Below, piece after piece: positions 1-6,003 of a stretch of 18,144 bases of DNA. The position numbers and the translations under genes are program-made. The DNA lies in the NCBI GenBank assembly GCA_964390695.1, contig CAYMKI010000049.1:1-18144 (forward strand), in the 5' to 3' direction. The stretch is from CAWACC01 sp964390695. GTDB lineage: Bacteria > Chlamydiota > Chlamydiia > Chlamydiales > Parachlamydiaceae. How positions within the stretch are numbered: position 1 is the stretch's first letter; the number at the start of each line of letters is the position of its first letter. The notes under the pieces were generated by a model. It ran no database searches. It had not been told where the DNA came from and saw nothing but the letters and a program-made list of their open reading frames with translations.

Positions 1-91
1 GTCTTTGCGCCTCCGTGCCCTCTGCGTTGAACTTGAAGCAATAAGGATGTCTTATAATCAATTTTCTAATAAAATGGGTAATAGCAAAGGC
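1..91 (+). repeat. Dispersed repeat copy R1 (truncated by window edge)
   Basis: This stretch is repeated in inverted orientation at 11233-11327 with about 7 differences in 91 positions by eye. It has the CTTTGCGCCTCCGTG block, the TGCGTTGAACTTGAAGCAAT block, and then an AT-rich tail containing GGATGTCTTATAAT and TAAAATGGGTAAT. The first two blocks, but not the tail, also occur in direct orientation in R3 (12239-12402). The 5' part of the unit, which holds the hairpins in R2 and R3, would lie outside the window. A 63-codon reading frame crosses the repeat but looks like chance. Confidence 0.85.
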
Positions 92-274
92 AAAGAGATT
101 AATTATGCAATAGGTTCATTATTGGAGCTGCAAAATGTGTACCGTTTTATCCCCCGATTCTGCTATGCTGCCTCTTTATACACCTGTAATTATTAGCGCG
201 ATGTCTGGTTTTTCTGTCACTGCATACAGCATTGATTAGGCATTTTTGCGATAACCTCTCTACCTTGAGATTTT
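92..274. other. Intergenic region upstream of argR, no gene seen
   Basis: The 183 bases between repeat R1 and argR hold no convincing gene. I found no well-matched sigma70 promoter; the best is TTGGAG (about 125-130) followed 17 nt later by TTTTAT, which is weak. I saw no ARG-box pair here comparable to the one downstream of argR. Confidence 0.5.
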
Positions 275-748
275 ATGACACACAAAAAAGAACACCTTGC
301 CGAAACACCATCTCTTGCAGAGGCTTTAAAAGACCTTCTTCTCGGACGTGAGGCCAGCACACAAGAAAACATCTGCCAAGTTCTTGAAGAAAAGGGGTAC
401 GAAGTCAACCAATCCAAAGTATCCCGGCTTCTGCGAAAAATCGGAGCGGTAAAGATCGTGAATGCCAAGGGGCAAACAGTTTACTCACTTCCCAGAGAAC
501 CAGCCCCGCCGACCATGGATACTTCCATACGCGAATTAATCTTAGATGTCGTGGCTAATGAGACCTTGGTGGTGGTCTTCACCAGCCCGGGTTCCGCCTC
601 CATGGTTGCCCGTATATTGGACTATATTCAGATGACGACAGAGGTCTTAGGTACCGTGGCCGGTGACGATACTATTTTTGTCGCTCCCAAGTCCGTCAAA
701 GACATCCACAAACTTTGTCAGGAAATCCGCGATTTGCTCAAGGTTTAA
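275..748 (+). CDS. argR: Arginine repressor ArgR
   Basis: A 157-aa hexameric transcriptional regulator that binds ARG boxes when charged with L-arginine. The N-terminal winged helix (about residues 14-73) has the family signature: NQSKVSRLLRK at 45-55 is the recognition helix region, followed by GAVKIVNAKGQTVYSLP-type wing residues. The C-terminal oligomerisation and arginine-binding domain has the SPG motif at 104-106 and GTVAGDDTIF at 126-135, where the paired Asp residues contact arginine in Escherichia coli ArgR. The length is normal (E. coli ArgR is 156 aa). The start is chosen because the preceding bases carry a modest TTGAG ribosome site and the N-terminus aligns with the family. The next gene is a same-strand amino-acid antiporter 54 bp away, and the gap contains candidate ArgR operators, so ArgR probably regulates it, as chlamydial ArgR regulates amino-acid transport genes. 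Confidence 0.97.
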   Translation: MTHKKEHLAETPSLAEALKDLLLGREASTQENICQVLEEKGYEVNQSKVSRLLRKIGAVKIVNAKGQTVYSLPREPAPPTMDTSIRELILDVVANETLVVVFTSPGSASMVARILDYIQMTTEVLGTVAGDDTIFVAPKSVKDIHKLCQEIRDLLKV

Positions 749-749
749 C

Positions 750-788
750 ATTGCATAATATTTCACATATTGTTAATATTAATTCATC
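750..788 (+). promoter_or_regulatory. Tandem ARG-box-like operators (candidate ArgR binding site)
   Basis: Two 18-bp boxes lie at 750-767 and 771-788, separated by exactly 3 bp, which is the usual spacing of paired ARG boxes in enterobacteria. Against the core TGAAT-WWWW-ATTCA, box 1 reads TGCAT-AATA-TTTCA (8 of 10 fixed bases, all four W positions A/T). Box 2 reads TTAAT-ATTA-ATTCA (9 of 10, all four W positions A/T). The pair begins 2 nt after the argR stop codon and ends 14 nt before the antiporter start. The match and geometry are seen in the sequence; binding by the adjacent ArgR is inferred. Confidence 0.7.
751..779 (+). promoter_or_regulatory. Candidate promoter embedded in the ARG boxes
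   Basis: TTGCAT (751-756), a 17-nt spacer and TAATAT (774-779) form a sigma70-like promoter of moderate quality (3/6 and 4/6 consensus matches). The -35 falls in box 1 and the -10 in box 2, as expected of a promoter blocked by ArgR. The predicted start is near 786, leaving a very short leader before the antiporter start at 803. An overlapping alternative is TTGCTC (734-739) with TAATAT (756-761), spacer 16. Confidence 0.4.
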
Positions 789-802
789 TTTTTAGGTGAA
801 TT
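781..802 (+). promoter_or_regulatory. Hairpin covering the antiporter ribosome-binding site
   Basis: AATTCATC (781-788) pairs with GGTGAATT (795-802) across a 6-nt loop, giving 8 pairs including one G-U. The right arm contains most of the AGGTG Shine-Dalgarno sequence (794-798) and ends directly against the ATG at 803, so the folded RNA would hide the ribosome site. The left arm overlaps the right half of ARG box 2. Confidence 0.45.
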
Positions 803-2185
803 ATGACAAAAAAAATATCTTCTTTTTCTTTAGTTATCCTGATCATAGCGTCGATCGATAACATCCGGAACCTGCCTTCTGCCGCCTTATTTGGCAGCTC
901 TCTGATCTTTTTCTTCCTGCTATCGGCATTGGTATTCCTCATTCCTACCGCTCTGGTGGCAGCAGAATTATCGGCTACCTTTCCCGAAAATGGCGGCATC
1001 TATCAGTGGGTCAACCAAGCCTTCGGTAAGCGTTGGGCGATGGCGGCCATCTGGCTGCAGTGGATCAACACTATGGTGTGGTATCCTGCTATGCTATCGT
1101 TTATTGCCGGGACTTTAGCTTACTTAATCGATCCGGACCTTGCCCAACACAAAGGCTATCTCATCACCTGTATCTTGACCATTTTTTGGGCACTCACTTT
1201 AATTAATCTGAAAGGAATTCACATCTCGGCCATGGTGAATAACGTCTGCTGCGTTATAGGCACCATGCTGCCATTAATTTTTTTGATGGGCTTGGGTGCT
1301 GTTTGGGTGATGAGCGGGCGTCCGATGCAGATTGAATTAAATGCCCATAACTTAATACCCCCACTTCATCAGTCCACGGGATGGGTATCCTTGATAGCCA
1401 TTATGGCTTCATTCTTGGGCATGGAGCTCTCCGGAGTACACGTCAACGACATCAAAGACCCTCAAAAGAACTTTCCCAGAGCGGTTACCTTTGCCACGCT
1501 ATTCATTTTTCTATCCATGATGCTGGGCTCTCTTTCCATCGCCGCCGTGCTCCCCGAAAAGGAGATCAACCTGATATCCGGCGTGATGCAAGTTTTTAGC
1601 GGATTTTTCAATGCCTTTGGACTGCAATCCCTGACTCCCGTCCTGACCCTGTTGATTGTCATTGGCTCTACAGGCACTATGATCAACTGGCTGATCTCAC
1701 CTGCCAAAGGATTGCTGCACGCAGCTGAATTCGGCTTTCTACCGCCGTTTTTTACCCGAAAGAACAAAGCCGGTGTGGCTTATAATATTTTGCTTGCGCA
1801 AGGTGTTTTGGTGAGCTTGTTCTGCCTGGTCTTTTTACTGGAACCTACGATCAATGGCTTTTATTGGTTTTTGACTGCCCTGAGCACAGAGCTATATATG
1901 ATCATGTATATTTTGATGTTTTGTTCGGGACTGAAATTGCATTATGCCTATGTGAAGCGGGCCAGAGCATTTAAAATCCCGGGAAATGGCTGGGGGATGT
2001 GGACTGTTTCCCTGTTGGGATTGATCGGCTGCATGACCACTATTGCGGTCACTTTTATTCCCCCTGACAACGTGGATATCGGCAGTCACCTAAAGTATTT
2101 GTATATGATCTGCATAGGAAATGCCTTGACCATCAGCCCGTTAGCGCTTTTCTATCTGTATCAAAAACGGCGGCGGGCCCTTTAA
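803..2185 (+). CDS. APC-superfamily amino-acid antiporter (glutamate:GABA / AaxC-like)
   Basis: A 460-aa inner-membrane protein with about 12 predicted helices. The N-terminus has the hallmark run of the glutamate:GABA antiporter group: DNIRNLPSAALFG near residues 19-31 and ELSATFPENGGIYQWVNQAF near 55-74. Further on are a central ASFLGMELSGVHVNDIKDP motif (about 201-219) and SPAKGLLHAAEFGFLPPFF (about 299-317), matching the GadC-type stretch before the cytoplasmic loop. Related chlamydial proteins exchange arginine for agmatine (AaxC) or are annotated XasA. Substrate cannot be fixed from sequence, but adjacency to argR and the ARG boxes favours arginine or a related amino acid. The start follows AGGTG by 4 nt. 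The stop lies inside the 3' end of dapF on the other strand (53-bp overlap). Confidence 0.9.
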   Translation: MTKKISSFSLVILIIASIDNIRNLPSAALFGSSLIFFFLLSALVFLIPTALVAAELSATFPENGGIYQWVNQAFGKRWAMAAIWLQWINTMVWYPAMLSFIAGTLAYLIDPDLAQHKGYLITCILTIFWALTLINLKGIHISAMVNNVCCVIGTMLPLIFLMGLGAVWVMSGRPMQIELNAHNLIPPLHQSTGWVSLIAIMASFLGMELSGVHVNDIKDPQKNFPRAVTFATLFIFLSMMLGSLSIAAVLPEKEINLISGVMQVFSGFFNAFGLQSLTPVLTLLIVIGSTGTMINWLISPAKGLLHAAEFGFLPPFFTRKNKAGVAYNILLAQGVLVSLFCLVFLLEPTINGFYWFLTALSTELYMIMYILMFCSGLKLHYAYVKRARAFKIPGNGWGMWTVSLLGLIGCMTTIAVTFIPPDNVDIGSHLKYLYMICIGNALTISPLALFYLYQKRRRAL

Positions 2186-2924
2186 GCTCCACGCCGTCTT
2201 CATCTACGAAGATATCCAAGCTCCCGCCTGGTGTAGTTACACGCACGTGCCCGGAGCTGCACAATAAACTAGCACAAGACACCGACCCCGTTCCGCAAGA
2301 GCGGGTCAACCTTTGCACTCCCCTTTCATAGGTTTTCACAAAAAGAGACCCATCCTTCATAAGACTGCAGGCATTCACATTTATCCCTAGAGGAAACAGC
2401 GCCTTATCATTATTCAGGTGTCTGCCCAAAGCCAACAGCTCTTCATCCTTCATTTCCTCTTGGACAATGAGATGAGGCTCCATCATCTCTACATAATGAA
2501 GATGGTATTCAGACTGAATTTTTTTTGGGCAAGCGATAAATTTGGGATTGTGCTGAAAGCTAGGAGGCGGCAGCTTGATAGAATACACGCCACTCCCAAA
2601 ACTATACAAAGGGTGTATTCCATGGACCGTCTTCAGAGCAAAACGCTTTATACTGGGATAATTTTCATATAAGTAAGCTGCACAGGCTCTTGAGCCGTTG
2701 CCGCAAAATTCGCCTAAAGCTCCATCTTGTCCAAGCACAAGCATATGCATGCACAGGTATTCACCTTCCCATTGCCCTTGCGAGAGGATGAGAGCATCAT
2801 CGCGATTCTCGGCCATCAAATAGTGATAGGCTTCAGAAAATAGGCGTTTTGGATCATATGACCCCTCCAGAGCATCGACCAATACAAAGGTGTTTTCACA
2901 CGCTTCGGCTAAATAATATTTCAT
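2133..2924 (-). CDS. dapF: Diaminopimelate epimerase DapF
   Basis: Converts LL- to meso-diaminopimelate, the precursor of lysine and of peptidoglycan stem peptides, in the cytoplasm. From the chosen start the protein has 263 aa. It carries both catalytic cysteines: Cys74 in GEFCGNGSRAC and Cys210 in SCGTGSVSC. It also has Asn11 in ENTFVLVD, EPHLIV near 149-154, GINVNAC near 180-186 and YERG near 199-202. The 11-residue spacing from ERG to the second Cys, one longer than in E. coli, resembles chlamydial DapF. ATG at 2924 is preferred over the upstream ATG at 2936 because GGAGG sits 6 nt before it and the shorter N-terminus fits the family. The gene follows its unrecognised neighbour with 2 nt between stop and start, and its 3' end overlaps the antiporter gene. 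Confidence 0.92.
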   Translation of the reverse strand: MKYYLAEACENTFVLVDALEGSYDPKRLFSEAYHYLMAENRDDALILSQGQWEGEYLCMHMLVLGQDGALGEFCGNGSRACAAYLYENYPSIKRFALKTVHGIHPLYSFGSGVYSIKLPPPSFQHNPKFIACPKKIQSEYHLHYVEMMEPHLIVQEEMKDEELLALGRHLNNDKALFPLGINVNACSLMKDGSLFVKTYERGVQRLTRSCGTGSVSCASLLCSSGHVRVTTPGGSLDIFVDEDGVELKGPAAVFDTDRKALTG

Positions 2925-2926
2925 GT

Positions 2927-3817
2927 TTACCTCCATTGATACTTTAACGTGGTGATCTTTGTCTGTTCAGAGTAGCTGCTTGCGATGTCATATACTGAGG
3001 CAAGACCTTGAACGATATTTCCATCGCATGCATACATCTGCTGGTATTTTTGTGGATAGAATACGACACACGTACCGGCTGGCTGAAAAGCTTCACATTT
3101 GTTCGATACCGGCTTGACGTAATTGAACACATTAAATTGTGGAAACATCCCCTGAACTGATTGACCCAACTTGAGGGCAGTCATAAAATATTCGGCACAT
3201 GCACAAAAATCCTGACTGCCCTGCTTAGAATTCAAATATTCCATTTGATCATCGGTCAATCCCCCCTGTTCTAATAGATCTTTCTTCAAACTACCCTCGC
3301 AAAACACAAAGTCCAGAGGAACGTCTGTTTTAAATAGTGAGAAGACTTCTTGAGCAGGATGAGAAACACCTGATTTGCCGCTTTTGATAAATTCGCACAC
3401 AACCTCTTCGGCTTTTTGAATAATATTGGGATCCGAAGATTTCTGCGGCAGATACCGAATTTTATCCTCAGAATGAGGCAAGTCCAGCGTTGCCATCAAG
3501 GCATCTTGCGAGAAAAACTTGAGCTTTTGAAGTTTGATGTGGGAGCTGACATTCTTGACTTCTGCCAGTTCTTCCTGGTCAAACAGCATATTCAACCACT
3601 TAGCGGTTCGCTTGATGGAATTATTTTGACAGGAGCCATTATGCGTGTAGACATCCCATATTTTTGTTTCTTGCCCATATACAGGAGCTAGAAAAGTGAA
3701 TATTTTCTCAGAGAGTTTCTGTTTATTTTTGTCCAAAAAATGCACTGATAATGCATATGCTTGGGGGTGAAGAGCTTCTATGTGAAAAGAAGCGCTGGTT
3801 ATTGGATTTAACGACAT
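2927..3817 (-). CDS. Unrecognised 296-aa protein, operon partner of dapF
   Basis: I do not recognise this family. The protein is soluble in appearance, with no signal peptide or membrane segment. It is rich in Lys, Gln and Phe, and has scattered cysteines concentrated in the C-terminal half, including FCACAEYF near 209-216. Translation probably starts at 3817, where AAGGA lies about 7 nt upstream. The last codons contain the Shine-Dalgarno sequence of dapF, so the two genes are very likely translationally coupled. This could indicate a role near lysine/DAP metabolism or cell-wall building, but no motif supports a specific activity. The upstream region has a putative promoter flanked by two 18-bp palindromes. 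Confidence 0.8.
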   Translation of the reverse strand: MSLNPITSASFHIEALHPQAYALSVHFLDKNKQKLSEKIFTFLAPVYGQETKIWDVYTHNGSCQNNSIKRTAKWLNMLFDQEELAEVKNVSSHIKLQKLKFFSQDALMATLDLPHSEDKIRYLPQKSSDPNIIQKAEEVVCEFIKSGKSGVSHPAQEVFSLFKTDVPLDFVFCEGSLKKDLLEQGGLTDDQMEYLNSKQGSQDFCACAEYFMTALKLGQSVQGMFPQFNVFNYVKPVSNKCEAFQPAGTCVVFYPQKYQQMYACDGNIVQGLASVYDIASSYSEQTKITTLKYQWR

Positions 3818-3868
3818 TTTTTATCCTTATGTTTTTTTAGTTAATGACACACGTTTTATATGTATATT

Positions 3869-3886
3869 TATGCAACTTCGTGCATA
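3869..3886. promoter_or_regulatory. 18-bp palindrome P1 (operator-like)
   Basis: TATGCAACTTCGTGCATA has perfect 6-bp arms (TATGCA/TGCATA), and the surrounding ATATTTATGCA context is shared with the second palindrome. It lies just downstream of the candidate minus-strand -10 element, around the expected transcription start of the gene at 3817. Confidence 0.55.
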
Positions 3887-3889
3887 TAT

Positions 3890-3918
3890 ATGTTAAAATA
3901 AACAGAATTACCACGCAA
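3890..3918 (-). promoter_or_regulatory. Candidate promoter for the 3817-2133 operon
   Basis: On the minus strand TTGCGT (3918-3913), a 17-nt spacer and TAACAT (3895-3890) give 3/6 and 4/6 matches to sigma70 consensus. It sits between palindromes P1 and P2, a plausible arrangement for a repressed or looped promoter. Consensus matches alone are weak. Confidence 0.35.
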
Positions 3919-3924
3919 CATATT

Positions 3925-3942
3925 TATGCATTTGCATGCATA
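3925..3942. promoter_or_regulatory. 18-bp palindrome P2 (operator-like)
   Basis: TATGCATTTGCATGCATA has perfect 7-bp arms (TATGCAT/ATGCATA) around a 4-bp centre. It has the size and arm arrangement of an ARG box, with TGCAT half-sites in place of TGAAT. Its centre is 56 bp from that of P1. It lies upstream of the candidate minus-strand -35, and about 70 bp upstream of the flavoprotein promoter. Confidence 0.55.
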
Positions 3943-4009
3943 TTTAGTCACTCACACTCCTAGACAATAAAAAATAATTAATCGAAACTGCTTGAACCCC
4001 ACATCCAAA

Positions 4010-4039
4010 TTGACCTCTATGAAAGGCCCATGCTATAAT
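4010..4039 (+). promoter_or_regulatory. Strong sigma70-type promoter for the flavoprotein gene
   Basis: TTGACC (4010-4015, 5/6), an 18-nt spacer and TATAAT (4034-4039, 6/6) make the best promoter in the window. The expected transcription start near 4046 is downstream of the in-frame ATGs at 3992 and 4019, so these cannot be used by this transcript. This supports translation from 4082. Confidence 0.7.
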
Positions 4040-4081
4040 GGTCAATTAATCCAACATCAAAAAACTAATAAACCTAGTCAC

Positions 4082-5305
4082 ATGAATCCCTCATTAACTG
4101 TTGCCGTAATAGGAGGAGGCGCTGCCGGATTTTTCGCCGCCATCACCGCCGCCCAGACAAATCCACAAGCTAAAGTTCTTCTGTTAGAAAAATCAAACGC
4201 ACTGCTAGCCAAAGTGCGCATATCCGGTGGCGGGCGATGTAATGTCACACACGCCTGCTACGACCCTAAATTGCTCGTGAAAAACTATCCTCGAGGTGAG
4301 AAAGCCCTGCTCGGCCCCTTCCATCGCTTTCAACCCACTGACACCATCCGCTGGTTTGAATCACGCGGCGTTGCTCTTAAAACAGAGGACGATGGGCGTA
4401 TTTTTCCCGTTTCAGACCTGTCGCAAAGTATCATCGATTGTTTATTGCACGAAGCCAAGCAAGGCCAGGTAGATATCCGCCTGCAGCATGGTCTGAAAAA
4501 AATCCATCGCAAAGACCCAGGTTTCTCCCTAGAGCTTTCAACAGGTCAACAGATAGATTGTAACGCACTCATTTTAGCTTCGGGAGGCAATAAAGACGGC
4601 TTCGAACTCGCCAAGACCTTGGGCCATACCATCATCCCACCGGTTCCTTCGTTATTCACTTTCAATATCCCCCAATTTTCACTTAGCGACTTAGCAGGGG
4701 TCAGTGTGGAAAATGCGCAAGTTAAAATCGCCGATACTTCCTTGGCACATTCAGGTCCCTTACTGATCACACACTGGGGATTCAGCGGACCGGCAGTGCT
4801 GAAAACTTCCGCTTGGGGCGCACGATATCTGCATGATGTGCATTACGAAACCTCTATTGCTATCAACTGGCTTCCGGATTATTCTTCTGACGACCTGTTA
4901 GCAAAGCTGATCGCCTGTAAACAAAACTACCCGCAACGTATGATTGCCAGCCTGCATGAATTCCCTCTAGCTAAGCAGCTATGGAAACAGTTGGTTGAAT
5001 CTGCCGGAATAGATAGCCAGAAAAAGCTCTGCGACATATCACATAAACAACTCTCCCTATTATCTGCCAAACTGCAGGGTGACAAGTATACCATGCAAGG
5101 CAAGACTACGCATAAGCAAGAATTCGTCACGTGCGGCGGCGTAAGCTTGGACGAAGTGAATTTTAAGACGATGGAAAGCAAGATCTGCCCTGGCCTATAT
5201 TTTGCCGGAGAAATCCTCGATATCGACGGCATCACAGGCGGATTCAACTTTCAAAATGCCTGGACGACAGGGTGGCTGGCGGGACAAAATGCAGCTAGCG
5301 GATAA
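4082..5305 (+). CDS. HI0933/YhiN-family FAD-dependent oxidoreductase
   Basis: A 407-aa two-domain flavoprotein of the HI0933/BaiN/YhiN family. The N-terminal dinucleotide fold reads VIGGGAAGFFAA with GGGAAG at 11-16. The family signature SGGGRCNVT is at 48-56. Further motifs are an ASGG motif before the GFELAKTLGH segment, THWGFSGPAVL in the insertion domain, and a C-terminal GLYFAGEILDIDGITGGFNF FAD-binding region. The E. coli member YhiN has been reported as the 23S rRNA dihydrouridine synthase RdsA; whether this protein does the same is inference. The frame stays open back to an ATG at 3992, but the promoter at 4010-4039 lies inside that extension and the family N-terminus starts at MNPSLTVAVIGGG. 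No clear Shine-Dalgarno sequence precedes 4082. Confidence 0.9.
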   Translation: MNPSLTVAVIGGGAAGFFAAITAAQTNPQAKVLLLEKSNALLAKVRISGGGRCNVTHACYDPKLLVKNYPRGEKALLGPFHRFQPTDTIRWFESRGVALKTEDDGRIFPVSDLSQSIIDCLLHEAKQGQVDIRLQHGLKKIHRKDPGFSLELSTGQQIDCNALILASGGNKDGFELAKTLGHTIIPPVPSLFTFNIPQFSLSDLAGVSVENAQVKIADTSLAHSGPLLITHWGFSGPAVLKTSAWGARYLHDVHYETSIAINWLPDYSSDDLLAKLIACKQNYPQRMIASLHEFPLAKQLWKQLVESAGIDSQKKLCDISHKQLSLLSAKLQGDKYTMQGKTTHKQEFVTCGGVSLDEVNFKTMESKICPGLYFAGEILDIDGITGGFNFQNAWTTGWLAGQNAASG

Positions 5306-5437
5306 CACGTCCTCTCTCGCTCTTAAAATGGATATTTTACATATTGATATCATAGCTTTTAAGCTCTATCCTCCAAATTACCAGCTCCCCCAAAGCACAG
5401 GGGCGGCGGGTAAAAAAAATTAATGTAGGAGTCTTAT
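5306..5437. other. Intergenic gap, no gene or convincing terminator
   Basis: The stretch holds a 12-bp near-palindrome AGCTTTTAAGCT (about 5357-5368) and a CCCC/GGGG pairing near 5387-5404 that is not followed by a T-run, so neither is a good terminator. A clear TAGGAG Shine-Dalgarno sequence precedes the next gene by 8 nt. Confidence 0.4.
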
Positions 5438-5998
5438 ATGCAAGTGAATAACTTAGGCAGTCTTTTACATGAATTACCTCATCATCAGCTCGCAGCCTAT
5501 TACCATCAACAACCCCATAAAATCAAACACCACCAAACTCTAGAGCAATTTTTAGAACTCTATCATCAGCGCCGCACCCAAGCCTTAGCTGATACGCAAG
5601 AGCTTACCTCGCTAGGCGTGACACGTGCTGAAGTTACCGCTAAAGTACACATGATAATCACCAAAGCCATACCCTTTTTCATTGGCTCTCTTCAGTGGAA
5701 AATACCCTTAGCAAATTCCCATGTGGATATTGATGATCGATGGCAAGTACGCGGCTTAGACATGCGAGAGCTCATATTGTTAGCAGAACCTTGCCCTGCA
5801 TGTCCTTATCACACTACCGGAAGCATAACTTACAGCATAAAAAACCTCCGAACCCAACAAGCAGTCAAAATCCAAAATATAGCCCTGCATTGCATGGAAC
5901 ATGACTATTTTGGAATCCCGCAACTTCCGTATCGAGTCGACCTAAAACAACTGTGCCAAGTTCTTGAGCTTGGCCCCTATAAAAACTCCTTGCATTAG
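5438..5998 (+). CDS. Unrecognised 186-aa protein with possible zinc site, upstream of recB
   Basis: I do not recognise the family. The N-terminal 45 residues are rich in His and Gln (13 His, including HH pairs at 15-16 and 31-32). The C-terminal half contains Cys119-x2-Cys122 (PCPACP) and Cys152-x2-His155 (HCMEH), which could together bind one zinc ion. No signal peptide or membrane segment is seen. Translation starts at 5438, 8 nt after TAGGAG. Only 5 nt separate its stop from recB, so the two are almost certainly co-transcribed. RecB normally pairs with RecC, often encoded next door, but at 186 aa this is far too small to be RecC and lacks its helicase-like fold signatures. A DNA-repair link is suggested only by position. 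Confidence 0.78.
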   Translation: MQVNNLGSLLHELPHHQLAAYYHQQPHKIKHHQTLEQFLELYHQRRTQALADTQELTSLGVTRAEVTAKVHMIITKAIPFFIGSLQWKIPLANSHVDIDDRWQVRGLDMRELILLAEPCPACPYHTTGSITYSIKNLRTQQAVKIQNIALHCMEHDYFGIPQLPYRVDLKQLCQVLELGPYKNSLH

Positions 5999-6003
5999 GC
6001 TAT

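Noticed and set aside
5..196. 63-codon plus-strand reading frame at the window start
   Set aside because: It overlaps repeat R1, has no ribosome site and its inverted counterpart in R2 is not kept open as the same protein.
2925..2936. dapF start at 2936
   Set aside because: GGAGG is inside these codons and is correctly spaced for ATG 2924; family N-termini also fit 2924.
3992..4081. N-terminal extension of the flavoprotein from ATG 3992
   Set aside because: A near-consensus promoter lies within it and the FAD-binding fold starts at 4082.
5387..5430. Intrinsic terminator after the flavoprotein gene
   Set aside because: The only GC pairing is 4 bp with a long loop and is followed by A, not T, residues on the coding strand.
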